Virus record (IMG/VR): IMGVR_UViG_3300048694_000429
Location: 1-25,109 of that record
DNA length: 25,109 bases
Reading direction: 5' to 3' (one strand)
Origin: a virus
The notes under the pieces were generated by a model. That model made no database searches and was not told the DNA's origin. It worked only from the letters and a program-made list of their open reading frames with translations. This document shows positions 8,070-14,689 of the stretch, piece by piece. Every line of letters starts with the position of its first letter. Positions within the stretch are counted from its first letter, which is position 1. The position numbers and the translations under genes are program-made.

Positions 8070-8504
8070 ATGGCACAAAAAATATTAGTATCAGAAGTTT
8101 TAGAATTGGTTGCAAAGACAGATTCTCGTAAAGAGAAGGTCTCTCTTTTACAACAATATAACTCTTTAGAATTGAGAGACATTCTAAAGGGTGCATTTGA
8201 TGATACGATTCAGTTTATTCTTCCGGTTGGTGTTCCACCAATCGATGAACACGAGAAGCGTCTATATGATAAAAATCATTTGATGGCTGAAACAAAAAAA
8301 TTTAGATATTTTGTAAAAGGCGGTCCAGGAGAACAAGTAAACAGAGTTCGTAGAGAGAAAATGTTTATAGATATTCTATATAGGATTGATAGTAAAGAAG
8401 TTCCTCTAGTTTGTCATATGAAAGACAAGACACTCGAAGGCGTATATAAGGGTGTGACTAAAAAATTAGTTCAAGAGGCTTTTCCAGGACTCATCGAAAA
8501 ATAA
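8070..8504 (+). CDS. DUF6433-like conserved phage protein
   Basis: 144 aa. N-terminal helical part (SEVLELVAKTDSRKEKVSLLQQ) followed by a segment PPIDEHEKRLYDKN and 'FRYFVKGG', then a basic stretch and a C-terminal helical part. I recognise the overall pattern as the DUF6433-type protein carried by many T4-like cyanophages next to replication genes; that is from memory. The function is unknown. It is the last gene before the terminator at 8537, so it ends the nrd/rnh block. Confidence 0.7.
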   Translation: MAQKILVSEVLELVAKTDSRKEKVSLLQQYNSLELRDILKGAFDDTIQFILPVGVPPIDEHEKRLYDKNHLMAETKKFRYFVKGGPGEQVNRVRREKMFIDILYRIDSKEVPLVCHMKDKTLEGVYKGVTKKLVQEAFPGLIEK

Positions 8505-8536
8505 ATAGTAGTATGCTTACAGCAACAATTTTTAAC

Positions 8537-8571
8537 AAAGGACTAGGTCGTGAGACCTTAGTCCTTTTTTT
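8537..8571 (+). terminator. Rho-independent terminator
   Basis: AAAGGACTA-GGTC, loop GTGA, GACC-(T bulge)-TAGTCCTTT, then a run of T to 8571: a 13-bp stem with one bulge and a U tract. It closes the 2810-8504 transcription unit. Confidence 0.9.
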
Positions 8572-8636
8572 ACTTCAGGGGGAAGCAAAATCTATATTAT
8601 GAATTAATTAACTTACAGTAGGAGAACCATAACCTA

Positions 8637-8858
8637 ATGATTCCTTTAACAATAGAAAAATTAAAAAGAGACTCTCGCAGATTAGAACATAACATACAGC
8701 GAATGAAGAAGAAAGGAAGAAATGACGCAGCATCAAGATTAAAAAGTAAAAAGGCGTTAATTGATGCACAACTCACTAATTTGGTAGAAGAAGCTTATCA
8801 TCCTTCATACTATGAAGTTTATAATGCTCCTTACTATACTCCTCCAAGTTTACACTGA
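8637..8858 (+). CDS. Small basic protein, unknown function
   Basis: 73 aa. GTAGGAG lies upstream of ATG 8637. The first ~50 residues are helical and Lys/Arg-rich (KLKRDSRRLEHNIQRMKKKGR), which fits nucleic-acid binding or a coiled coil. The tail is Tyr/Pro-rich with several YY and YT pairs. First gene after the terminator; no promoter of the family described here precedes it, so its transcription is unexplained. Confidence 0.65.
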   Translation: MIPLTIEKLKRDSRRLEHNIQRMKKKGRNDAASRLKSKKALIDAQLTNLVEEAYHPSYYEVYNAPYYTPPSLH

Positions 8859-8876
8859 AAGTAGGTGATCCTATCT

Positions 8877-8896
8877 CGGGCAGCAAACGCTGCCCG
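8877..8896 (+). terminator. Strong hairpin after the 8637-8858 gene
   Basis: CGGGCAGC, loop AAAC, GCTGCCCG: a perfect 8-bp GC-rich stem with a tetraloop. There is no long T tract after it, so it may be a weak terminator or an mRNA 3' end stabiliser. Confidence 0.5.
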
Positions 8897-8915
8897 TTAT
8901 GGTTTCCAGGGCCTA

Positions 8916-8944
8916 TGTACAACATGTTATTTTTATGGTATAAT
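8916..8944 (+). promoter_or_regulatory. Promoter P3, predicted near-leaderless
   Basis: TGTACA, 17 bp, TATAAT preceded by TGG. The start codon at 8953 is 8 nt after the -10 hexamer. The 16 bases AGGGCCTATGTACAAC around the -35 recur exactly at promoter P7 (about 17616-17631). Confidence 0.85.
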
Positions 8945-8952
8945 AATACCAT

Positions 8953-9282
8953 ATGAGCATGATCTATACAAACCAAAAGTCTAAGCTATCTAAAAAACAA
9001 CGCGCTAAGCGAGAAGCATTGCTTAAAGAGCAACGCGCTATCAAGCGCGAGTTAAAGCTTAACACATTTACACCTTTGACTAGTAAGACTACGTTCACGC
9101 GTGATACTGGTCCAAAGATCAACAGTTTACCATTCACCGGTGCACCATGCACCAAGCCAATCGAAGGCAAACGATACACTGGTTCAGCAATGTTAGGTAT
9201 CGGTACACTTCACAAGTCGAACGCAGTTCCTATCTTCAGCAGCGAGGATGCAAAAGATCAGGCACGTATGCGAAGAGGCTAA
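8953..9282 (+). CDS. Conserved phage protein of unknown function
   Basis: 109 aa. A basic N-terminal helix (SKLSKKQRAKREALLKEQR) is followed by a low-complexity middle and a C-terminal segment GIGTLHKSNAVPIF...DQARMRR. That last segment is strongly reminiscent of a short protein found across marine phages ('G-I-x-T-x-H-K-S-N-A-V-P-[VI]-F'). No function is known to me. ATG 8953 has no Shine-Dalgarno sequence and lies within 1-2 nt of the predicted transcription start. Confidence 0.75.
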   Translation: MSMIYTNQKSKLSKKQRAKREALLKEQRAIKRELKLNTFTPLTSKTTFTRDTGPKINSLPFTGAPCTKPIEGKRYTGSAMLGIGTLHKSNAVPIFSSEDAKDQARMRRG

Positions 9283-9449
9283 ATGTCCAGTTTTTTTCCA
9301 AGTCGAAATAGCGTGGGGGTGACCCCGGGCCCCCTTGCGCACCCAGGATCACGGGCCCCTAGGGGTAGCTAAAAGTACTAATTTCATGCAATAGTCTACC
9401 GTTTTAGTCAAGTAAAAAGTCCAATGAAATCAATAACTTGTAAAGGCTA
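9283..9449 (+). other. Gene-free stretch with a GC-rich island
   Basis: No ORF. 9309-9372 is extremely GC-rich against AT-rich surroundings and contains interleaved inverted repeats of G and C runs (GGGG-TGA-CCCC at ~9315; GGGCCCC twice; CCCCTAGGGG at 9357-9366). A TTTTTTT run just after the upstream stop (from ~9290) precedes it. It could be a terminator-like or structured RNA; no known class was recognised. Confidence 0.5.
9392..9408 (-). repeat. 17-bp promoter-proximal repeat, copy A (inverted)
   Basis: TAGTCTACCGTTTTAGT, the reverse complement of ACTAAAACGGTAGACTA found at 19902-19918. It lies ~40 bp upstream of promoter P4. Confidence 0.75.
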
Positions 9450-9478
9450 TGTACAAACAGCAAGTTTTAGGGTATAAT
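9450..9478 (+). promoter_or_regulatory. Promoter P4
   Basis: TGTACA, 17 bp, TATAAT preceded by AGGG in place of TGG. The predicted start near 9485 gives a ~24 nt leader carrying AAGGA 8 nt before ATG 9509. Confidence 0.8.
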
Positions 9479-9508
9479 AGATCCATAAATTGAAAAAGGA
9501 CGAATTAT

Positions 9509-9892
9509 ATGATGATCGTTATCACTACACAAGACTATGAAAATTACGCAGCACATCAAGGCTTTGATGGCAGCTATCATTGGAAAGCAAAAGGTGGTAG
9601 TCAGTATAAAATTACAGGAATTCCTGCTAATTGTGACATCGATGAAATCGTAGAAATTGTTCGCAATGATATTGAACGTTTTGATGATTATTTTCAAACT
9701 TTCATCCTTGGTTATACTGAAGAATCAGATGACTATTTAAGCGATTTTGAGCGTAGTCAAATGGAATATGAAGGTCGCATAGTTTATGCAGAACCAGTGA
9801 TTGAGTACTCAGACATATTTGATCGTTTTACAGATCCAATGGAATATGCTGAGATGTGTGCAGATAATGATGCTATTGCTTATGGAGAATAA
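9509..9892 (+). CDS. Acidic protein of unknown function
   Basis: 127 aa, two ATG codons in tandem (9509, 9512); AAGGA at 9496-9500 favours 9509. The protein is Asp/Glu- and Tyr-rich, with an N-terminal 'GSYHWKAKGGSQYKI' and then 'DIDEIVEIVRNDIERFDDYFQTFILGY', which reads as an alternating strand/helix globular protein. No family recognised. First gene of the small-gene array driven by P4. Confidence 0.75.
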   Translation: MMIVITTQDYENYAAHQGFDGSYHWKAKGGSQYKITGIPANCDIDEIVEIVRNDIERFDDYFQTFILGYTEESDDYLSDFERSQMEYEGRIVYAEPVIEYSDIFDRFTDPMEYAEMCADNDAIAYGE

Positions 9893-9893
9893 T

Positions 9894-10130
9894 ATGAGTT
9901 ATGAAAATTATGGCACTTTTAATGGTAAAAATTATGGAGATCGACATGGTGGTCCATTCGATCGTGGAAGTGCAGACTCTTACTATGGTCGACCACGTAA
10001 ACCACACTATTATGTAGGTGGTACTGGCACTAGTGATGAAGTTGTTGAATTGACTGCAGATGAGATTGAAGCGTATCACGCAGGTTACGATTGGAATGAA
10101 CGCTTCGGTGATAAGAAAATATGGGATTGA
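9894..10130 (+). CDS. Small Gly/Tyr-rich protein, unknown function
   Basis: 78 aa. ATG 9894 is 1 nt after the previous stop, with GGAG at 9884-9887 upstream. The N-terminal half is Gly, Tyr, Asn, Arg-rich (YGTFNGKNYGDRHGG, RGSADSYYGRPRKP), looking disordered; the C-terminal half 'VVELTADEIEAYHAGYDWNERFG' is helical. No family recognised. The frame also stays open upstream, but the chosen start fits the gene spacing. Confidence 0.7.
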   Translation: MSYENYGTFNGKNYGDRHGGPFDRGSADSYYGRPRKPHYYVGGTGTSDEVVELTADEIEAYHAGYDWNERFGDKKIWD

Positions 10131-10131
10131 T

Positions 10132-10344
10132 ATGAATACAGTATTTGCATTGATGATTATCACTAGCACAGGTGTTATGGAAGCGCCTAATGCGTTTAAG
10201 ACTGAACAAGCTTGTTTAGCAGTTCAAAAACAACTTGTAAACACACAATCATATTGTGTTGCAAAGGAAAATGTTACACCTGAACAAGCATTTGCAAAAA
10301 TGTCTGTAATGATGAAAAATATGATGAAAGAAATGGAGAAATAA
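10132..10344 (+). CDS. Small two-Cys protein, possibly secreted
   Basis: 70 aa. ATG 10132 follows the previous stop by 1 nt. The N-terminal ~16 residues (MNTVFALMIITSTGVM) are hydrophobic but short. C28 and C42 flank an amphipathic helix and could form a disulfide; the C-terminus is Met/Lys-rich. An export signal is possible but weak. Its stop TAA overlaps the next ATG by one base. Confidence 0.65.
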   Translation: MNTVFALMIITSTGVMEAPNAFKTEQACLAVQKQLVNTQSYCVAKENVTPEQAFAKMSVMMKNMMKEMEK

Positions 10345-10556
10345 TGTTAGCATATTGTGATTATATTATGTCTAGAATTCGCAATGAATTGATCGTTGCA
10401 GCTTCAGAGACGGCAGCACCTGTTGCAGTTCAGCGAGTTGGAAGAGTTGAATTTGATCTTAATGAAGCTGGTAGTTTTATGTCAACCACTAAGCGTTTAC
10501 GTGTAATTGTTGAAGGAAAAGAGTATCTTGTAACTGTTGAAGAAGTGAAGGAGTAA
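10344..10556 (+). CDS. Small protein, unknown function
   Basis: 70 aa. ATG 10344 overlaps the previous stop and GGAG lies just upstream. The N-terminal helix (YCDYIMSRIRNELIVAASETAA) is followed by a beta-rich part (GRVEFDL, RLRVIVEGKEYLVTVEEV). No family recognised. Confidence 0.7.
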   Translation: MLAYCDYIMSRIRNELIVAASETAAPVAVQRVGRVEFDLNEAGSFMSTTKRLRVIVEGKEYLVTVEEVKE

Positions 10557-10559
10557 ATC

Positions 10560-10940
10560 ATGGGTTTGGATATGTACGCTTATCGCGTTAAGAAAGAACA
10601 CGTTGTGAACGATTTTGAGTTCAATTCTGACCAAGATCCTGCATATGATATAGCTTATTGGCGCAAGTTTAATGCGCTACATGGTTGGATGGAACGACTC
10701 TATCGTGCAAAGGGTGGTACTAAAGAAAGCTTTAATTGTGTACCAGTGCGTCTCGAATTGACAGACCTTGACCAACTGCAACGTGCTATTGGAGAAAACA
10801 AATTAGAACCCACTCAAGGATTCTTTTTTGGATCACAAGAAATTTATCCTGAAGATATTGCCTCAGCAATGAAGTTTATTTTCGAAGCACGTGCAGCTAT
10901 TAAAGAAGGTGATGCTGTCTACTACGATTCATGGTGGTGA
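10560..10940 (+). CDS. Conserved phage protein with GLDMY/YWRK motifs
   Basis: 126 aa. Begins MGLDMYAYRVKK and contains 'AYWRKFNALHGWMERLY', a combination shared by a widespread family of small phage and bacterial proteins; such proteins are sometimes mislabelled as kinases, which nothing here supports. ATG 10560 follows GAAGGAG. Function unknown. Confidence 0.8.
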   Translation: MGLDMYAYRVKKEHVVNDFEFNSDQDPAYDIAYWRKFNALHGWMERLYRAKGGTKESFNCVPVRLELTDLDQLQRAIGENKLEPTQGFFFGSQEIYPEDIASAMKFIFEARAAIKEGDAVYYDSWW

Positions 10941-10941
10941 T

Positions 10942-11157
10942 ATGGTGATTAGAGCAAAACAAAATAGTACACCTGTGATTGACCTCACAGGTCCACAAGG
11001 CAACGCGTTCTGTTTACTTGGTAATGCACGTAAACTTGCGTATGATCTTGGTTTAGATAGTAATGCTATCCTTGAAGAAATGAAACAAGGAGACTATGAA
11101 CATTTAGTCTCAACATTCGATAAATACTTTGGTGATTATGTAATTTTGGAGCGGTAA
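10942..11157 (+). CDS. Small protein, unknown function
   Basis: 71 aa from ATG 10942, one base after the upstream stop, with GGTGGTG as a weak ribosome-binding sequence. The frame is open further upstream (from 10891), but that would need a 50-nt overlap. 'VIDLTGPQGNAFCLLGNARKLAYDLGL' looks like a folded N-terminal part, then helices. No family recognised. Confidence 0.75.
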   Translation: MVIRAKQNSTPVIDLTGPQGNAFCLLGNARKLAYDLGLDSNAILEEMKQGDYEHLVSTFDKYFGDYVILER

Positions 11158-11158
11158 A

Positions 11159-11665
11159 ATGGGAATTCGTTGGATTGAAAACGTAGCATGGGATGATGTT
11201 AAGAATGGTTGGCATTCTGACATGGGTCCAAATGCTATGCTCATCCAGATCATGGATCCACCAGGTAATTTTCCGACACCAAAGCATCAATTCAAAGAAG
11301 TTCATCAATTTGACTTCCTTGACATTGAAGACACTGATGTGAAGATGGATCCAAATATGGGTGAGTTTGCTATTCAGAAAGATCAAGCAAAAGAACTCGT
11401 TCGTCTTCTGCAGCATGCACTAGATAATAGCATGAACGTGTTAGTTCATTGCTTTGCTGGTGTTTGTCGTAGTGGTGCAGTCGTAGAAGTTGGTACTCTA
11501 TTGGGTTTCACTTCAACTGATCGCTATCGCCAACCAAACCTTCGTGTAAAGCACATGATGATGCGCGAATTGGGAATGTACTATGACGAGGACGAGAAGT
11601 CTGAAGGCAAAGGCGGAATGCTTAGCGCTGGTGGAATTCTCGTTCCTTATAAGGATTACGAATGA
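11159..11665 (+). CDS. Cys-based protein phosphatase-like (dual-specificity type)
   Basis: 168 aa. Residues 97-105 are H97-C98-F-A-G-V-C-R104-S105, matching the phosphatase P-loop HC-x5-R-[ST] used by dual-specificity and tyrosine phosphatases: C98 would be the nucleophile and R104 would bind phosphate. An Asp/Glu-rich stretch (FDFLDIEDTD, 51-60) could supply the general acid. A C-terminal Gly-rich part follows (EGKGGMLSAGG). The substrate is unknown; phage phosphatases of this type might act on host proteins or on nucleotides or RNA ends. It overlaps the next gene by 4 nt. Confidence 0.8.
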   Translation: MGIRWIENVAWDDVKNGWHSDMGPNAMLIQIMDPPGNFPTPKHQFKEVHQFDFLDIEDTDVKMDPNMGEFAIQKDQAKELVRLLQHALDNSMNVLVHCFAGVCRSGAVVEVGTLLGFTSTDRYRQPNLRVKHMMMRELGMYYDEDEKSEGKGGMLSAGGILVPYKDYE

Positions 11666-11946
11666 TTGAATATTTTAACACAACTATAGAATGGATTAAA
11701 GATGACTATCGCACTCATCCTCTCCGCTTTTTTGTCGAGTTGCTTGCTTGGGCGGTATCTATTGGTTGCTCCATCACGATGGCTACTACAGTACCCAACC
11801 CTCCACTTTTGGCTCTTTATCCTGTTTGGATTAGCGGTTGCGCTATGTATGCTTGGGCTGCTTATACTAGGAAATCATTTGGCATGTTGGCTAACTACAT
11901 CCTATTAACTTCTATTGACACCGTCGGATTGATTCGTATGCTATGA
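11662..11946 (+). CDS. Small membrane protein conserved in T4-like phages
   Basis: 94 aa. About three hydrophobic segments (~24-43, ~47-66, ~72-92). Conserved-looking phrases are 'DYRTHPLRFFVELLAWAVSI', 'NPPLLALYPVWISGCAMYAW' and 'SFGMLANYILL', a pattern I recognise from many marine T4-like phages. Function unknown. ATGA overlaps with both neighbours (4 nt) imply coupling. Confidence 0.8.
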   Translation: MIEYFNTTIEWIKDDYRTHPLRFFVELLAWAVSIGCSITMATTVPNPPLLALYPVWISGCAMYAWAAYTRKSFGMLANYILLTSIDTVGLIRML

Positions 11947-12137
11947 TAAAGGCATTTCTTCATGCTTTATTGATATTTGGTGGAGCGTTATTCTGGTTTT
12001 TTGTAGCCGTACATTTTGCTTCAGGAGAGAAAGTTATTAGATATGACTGTAGTATTGCAGAGATATCACCTGATTATCCAGCAGAAGTAGTAAATGAATG
12101 TAGGAGAATAAGAAGTGTCAGACCCATCTCAACGTGA
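11943..12137 (+). CDS. Single-pass membrane or exported protein
   Basis: 64 aa. A hydrophobic segment at residues ~5-26 (ALLIFGGALFWFFVAVHFA), then a short polar part with two Cys (RYDCSIAEISPDY, NECRRIRS) that would be periplasmic if the N-terminus acts as an anchor. ATG 11943 overlaps the previous stop. No family recognised. Its end overlaps the next gene by 23 nt. Confidence 0.7.
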   Translation: MIKAFLHALLIFGGALFWFFVAVHFASGEKVIRYDCSIAEISPDYPAEVVNECRRIRSVRPIST

Positions 12138-12372
12138 AAAACATGGAGAGCGTTTTTTTCAAAAAGTAAAGAAACTTGCTCGTAAACTTAAACTAGCTAA
12201 AGAATATGGATATGATCATGTTCTAAAAAATCCACACAAATATCACAAACAATCACCCTTTAACTGTGGAAATCCAGATTGTGTTATGTGCATGAACCCT
12301 CGTAAAGCATTTAAAGAAAAGACAATGCAAGAGAGGAAATTTGAACAAACTGAGAAACTAAAAGATGACTGA
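12115..12372 (+). CDS. Conserved small phage protein with Cys motif
   Basis: 85 aa. Starts at GTG 12115, with AGGAG (12102-12106) 8 nt upstream deciding the start inside the previous gene. After a Lys-rich N-terminus comes 'KNPHKYHKQSPFNCGNPDCVMC' with 'MNPRKAF', giving three Cys (C-x4-C-x2-C) and a nearby His that could hold a metal. This phrase is shared by many phage small proteins. Function unknown. Confidence 0.8.
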   Translation: MSDPSQREKHGERFFQKVKKLARKLKLAKEYGYDHVLKNPHKYHKQSPFNCGNPDCVMCMNPRKAFKEKTMQERKFEQTEKLKDD

Positions 12373-12523
12373 AGATCGTAAAATGATTATGCAAGCTGTA
12401 TTAGAAGGCAAGTTACCAGCTGATTCAGTTACAATGGAAGAACTTCATGAGGTAGAAGAGGTTCTCTTTGAATTAATTGCATCAAAACATACACCATTCG
12501 AAACATATGGAGTGATGCAATGA
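12365..12523 (+). CDS. Small acidic protein, unknown function
   Basis: 52 aa. ATG 12365 overlaps the previous gene by 8 nt. Acidic and helical (MEELHEVEEVLFELIASK). No family recognised. ATGA overlap with the next gene. Confidence 0.6.
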   Translation: MTEDRKMIMQAVLEGKLPADSVTMEELHEVEEVLFELIASKHTPFETYGVMQ

Positions 12524-12675
12524 AAAAGTGGGATGGCTTCAGAAGTTGGGTTCATCAATTGTGGATTCTTAATTGTGAAGAACATAGTATGTTTAACATC
12601 CCAAAAGATGATGTACAAGTATATTTTAATAAACACAAATGGTGGTTAAAACGTGAATACAGAAAACAAAGATAA
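12520..12675 (+). CDS. Small Trp-rich basic protein, unknown function
   Basis: 51 aa. ATG 12520 overlaps the previous stop. Five Trp and many Lys/Arg (KKWDGFRSWVHQLWIL, KHKWWLKREYRKQR). The start and tight spacing are typical of this array; the product could bind nucleic acid or membrane but no family is recognised. Confidence 0.6.
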   Translation: MKKWDGFRSWVHQLWILNCEEHSMFNIPKDDVQVYFNKHKWWLKREYRKQR

Positions 12676-12829
12676 TTTTGCGCGTGATATTGCAGAGATG
12701 ATTAAACATATCACTGATGAAAACACACGCCTTCAACAAGAAAATACAATGTTAACTGGTGAATGCAATGCATTGCGATCACAGGTTTCTGAGCTAGAAC
12801 GATTAGTTTATGGTGGTAGAACAGGCTAG
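12653..12829 (+). CDS. Small coiled-coil protein, unknown function
   Basis: 58 aa from GTG 12653 (overlap 23 nt); an in-frame ATG at 12698 would give a shorter form. Residues ~15-52 show a clear heptad pattern (ITDENTRLQQENTMLTGECNALRSQVSELERLV). It ends one base before promoter P5. Confidence 0.6.
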   Translation: MNTENKDNFARDIAEMIKHITDENTRLQQENTMLTGECNALRSQVSELERLVYGGRTG

Positions 12830-12858
12830 TGTACAACAGTGTATTATCATGGTATAAT
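12830..12858 (+). promoter_or_regulatory. Promoter P5, predicted leaderless
   Basis: TGTACA, 17 bp, TATAAT preceded by TGG. The start codon at 12864 is only 5 nt after the -10, the shortest spacing in the set. Confidence 0.85.
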
Positions 12859-12863
12859 ATATC

Positions 12864-13205
12864 ATGAGCTTAGAAGGATTTTTTGCAACAAATAATAATG
12901 ATGAGATCAAAAGTAAAATTCGGCAACGTAGGGCACAAATGCTTGTACATTCTTGCATATATTACGAGCTTAATGATAACATCATTAGTGATCATCGTTG
13001 GCAAGTTTGGGCAGATGAGCTTGAAGTACTACAGCAAAATCATCCTGATTGTTGCGCTATTAATTTTTTTGATGATGTGTTTTCTAATTGGACTGGAGCA
13101 ACAGGTAATCACTTACCCCATAGACATCCGTGGGTTCTTGGGAAAGCCACTTATATAATGGATTTACATAGGAAATTGTATGGAACAGATCACGTTGTAC
13201 CTTGA
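12864..13205 (+). CDS. Stand-alone protein resembling domain Ia of NAD-dependent DNA ligase
   Basis: 113 aa. Residues ~14-62 follow the plan of the LigA N-terminal domain Ia (helical, Y-Y-x-x-[DN]-x-x-I-S-D then a helix ending HP[ED]): 'IRQRRAQMLVHSCIYYELNDNIISD' aligns with the E. coli start, and 'LEVLQQNHPD' with 'LRELETKHPE'. A 'TGATGNHLP' segment follows. The residues of the DAEYD stretch that bind NMN in LigA are replaced here by DHRWQ, so NAD use is doubtful. No adenylation domain is present. Similar small proteins occur in other phages. No Shine-Dalgarno sequence precedes ATG 12864. Confidence 0.7.
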   Translation: MSLEGFFATNNNDEIKSKIRQRRAQMLVHSCIYYELNDNIISDHRWQVWADELEVLQQNHPDCCAINFFDDVFSNWTGATGNHLPHRHPWVLGKATYIMDLHRKLYGTDHVVP

Positions 13206-13695
13206 TATGGACGGAGTTTTAACAAACTTCGAAAAAGCATACCGCGCAATGTGGAATGAATATGAATATGATCGTGAACGCTTTCGTGAAGCAGTGCTAA
13301 GTCGAGGGATTTTTGAAACTCTTGAATGGATGCCTAATGCCGAAATTTTCATTGATGAAATTCGTCGTATAGAAAAAGCATATAGCAATTTAACTGTTGA
13401 AATGCTAACATCAACTGGTTCTCATAGAACTGATATGAAACTTGCTGCAATGACACAGAAGACACAATGGTTGATGGATCATGATATTCACTGGAAAGCA
13501 AACTTTGTGTGTGCAAAGCCAGAAAAATCTCAGTACGCTGGATCGTATAAAATCTTGATTGATGATATGGCAGGTTGTACAGAGCCTTTCATTGAAAAAG
13601 GTGGAATCGCATTTATTCACAAAGATTCTGACTATCGCGCAACCATCGATAGGTTAGATTGGTGTTTAGATGAACTAACAAAAGAGTTTGTATGA
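13180..13695 (+). CDS. HAD-family 5'(3')-deoxyribonucleotidase-like phosphatase
   Basis: 171 aa. N-terminal catalytic motif Y-L-D9-M-D11-G-V-L-T-N-F is HAD motif I with both Asp. 'EMLTSTGSH' gives motif II Thr/Ser, a Lys follows near 'KPEKSQY', and 'ILIDDMAGC' provides motif IV with paired Asp. It would dephosphorylate deoxynucleoside monophosphates, controlling pools alongside the nrd genes; substrate choice is inferred. ATG 13180 overlaps the upstream gene by 26 nt and its end overlaps the next by 4 nt. Confidence 0.88.
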   Translation: MEQITLYLDMDGVLTNFEKAYRAMWNEYEYDRERFREAVLSRGIFETLEWMPNAEIFIDEIRRIEKAYSNLTVEMLTSTGSHRTDMKLAAMTQKTQWLMDHDIHWKANFVCAKPEKSQYAGSYKILIDDMAGCTEPFIEKGGIAFIHKDSDYRATIDRLDWCLDELTKEFV

Positions 13696-14354
13696 ATATT
13701 TTTTGGCTAGATAGAGATCCTGTCAAGAATGCAGAAATGCACCTTGACAAACATGTTGTGAAAATGATTTTAGAATATGCTCAATTATTATCAACTGCTC
13801 ATCGTATTCTTGACGGGACTCAGCTTTCCATTACTTCTGCGTCTGGTAGAAAAAAGAAAGTATGGCAACTTCCTGATCATCGCGATAGTGTGTTGTATTC
13901 TGCTACTCACACCAATCATCCTTCCGCTGTTTGGACAAGGGACAACTACCACAATTACAAAAGACTTTATGCCCTCTTTGTAGCAACATGTGACGAATAT
14001 ACACATCGTTATGGTAAAGTTCATGCAACCGATACTAAATTGCGTTCTATTTTGGCAACACCGCCAAATTTCCCAGATGATCATCAAACTAGACTTCTTA
14101 CTGATCCTACACCTGCAATGCCGGATGAATGTAAAATTGCTGGTGATGTAGTAGGTTCATATAGAAAATATTATATAGATAAAAAAGCAGATATGGCTAT
14201 GTGGACTAAACGCGAGCCACCTGAATGGTTTATTAATGGAGTAAAAGAGAAAGATGCCTACGTACGCGTATCGATGCAGCAACTGCGAGAACATTTTCGA
14301 AAAGTTCTCGTCAATAAGCAATCGAAAAAATCCAGAGCAAGAAGCTTGTCCTAA
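13692..14354 (+). CDS. Conserved phage protein (MNIFWLDxDP...DKHVVKM family), unknown function
   Basis: 220 aa. N-terminus MNIFWLDRDPVKNAEMHLDKHVVKMILEYAQLL is highly characteristic, with His pairs (H17, K19-H20) and later 'HTNHPSAVWTRDNYHNY' and 'CKIAGDVVGSYRKYY'. I know this family from T4-like phages; a DNA-glycosylase-like role has been suggested for similar proteins, but I cannot confirm it. The last ~34 residues (from KDAYVRV) overlap the next gene by 101 nt and look overprinted, since 'PPEWF' is where I would expect the conserved part to end. Confidence 0.75.
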   Translation: MNIFWLDRDPVKNAEMHLDKHVVKMILEYAQLLSTAHRILDGTQLSITSASGRKKKVWQLPDHRDSVLYSATHTNHPSAVWTRDNYHNYKRLYALFVATCDEYTHRYGKVHATDTKLRSILATPPNFPDDHQTRLLTDPTPAMPDECKIAGDVVGSYRKYYIDKKADMAMWTKREPPEWFINGVKEKDAYVRVSMQQLREHFRKVLVNKQSKKSRARSLS

Positions 14355-14514
14355 TTGCAATCAAATAAATTGTGTCGAACAAACACTAACAGAACCACCA
14401 AAATTGGTGAGTGATAGTAAGGGTATTCATACCAGAGCTGGTAGAGAATTTAACGATAGGCTAAAGCAAATTAAGAAGGGATCAGGTCGTTCTAATACGA
14501 TCAAACATATTTAA
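14254..14514 (+). CDS. FmdB-type zinc-ribbon protein
   Basis: 86 aa. MPTYAYRC8-x2-C11-ENIFEKF, then PEQEAC32-x2-C35, exactly the FmdB zinc-ribbon plan: two knuckles binding one zinc. The family is often called regulatory, but no phage role is established. Start ATG 14254 is inside the previous gene; GAGAAAG precedes it. The zinc-ribbon N-terminus is conserved across the family, so this frame is probably ancestral to the overlapping tail of the upstream gene. Confidence 0.88.
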   Translation: MPTYAYRCSNCENIFEKFSSISNRKNPEQEACPNCNQINCVEQTLTEPPKLVSDSKGIHTRAGREFNDRLKQIKKGSGRSNTIKHI

Positions 14515-14515
14515 C

Positions 14516-14689
14516 ATGAGTAGCAACCGTGAATACGGCAAAGAAAAACGTAGCCGTAAAAATAAGAAGCAACATAGAAATGTTAATGATTATGAAACAT
14601 CTCATCACTTTGAACAAAAGGTGAAGAGAATGTTTGAAAAGAATAAATATGATAAGTATAAGCGCTTTGACGTCGAGGAAGATATTTAA
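14516..14689 (+). CDS. Small Lys/Arg-rich protein, unknown function
   Basis: 57 aa. ATG 14516 follows the previous stop by one base. The N-terminal third is very basic (GKEKRSRKNKKQHR), the rest mixed helical (HHFEQKVKRMFEKNKY) with an acidic end. The next gene starts inside it, sharing 41 nt. No family recognised. Confidence 0.65.
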   Translation: MSSNREYGKEKRSRKNKKQHRNVNDYETSHHFEQKVKRMFEKNKYDKYKRFDVEEDI

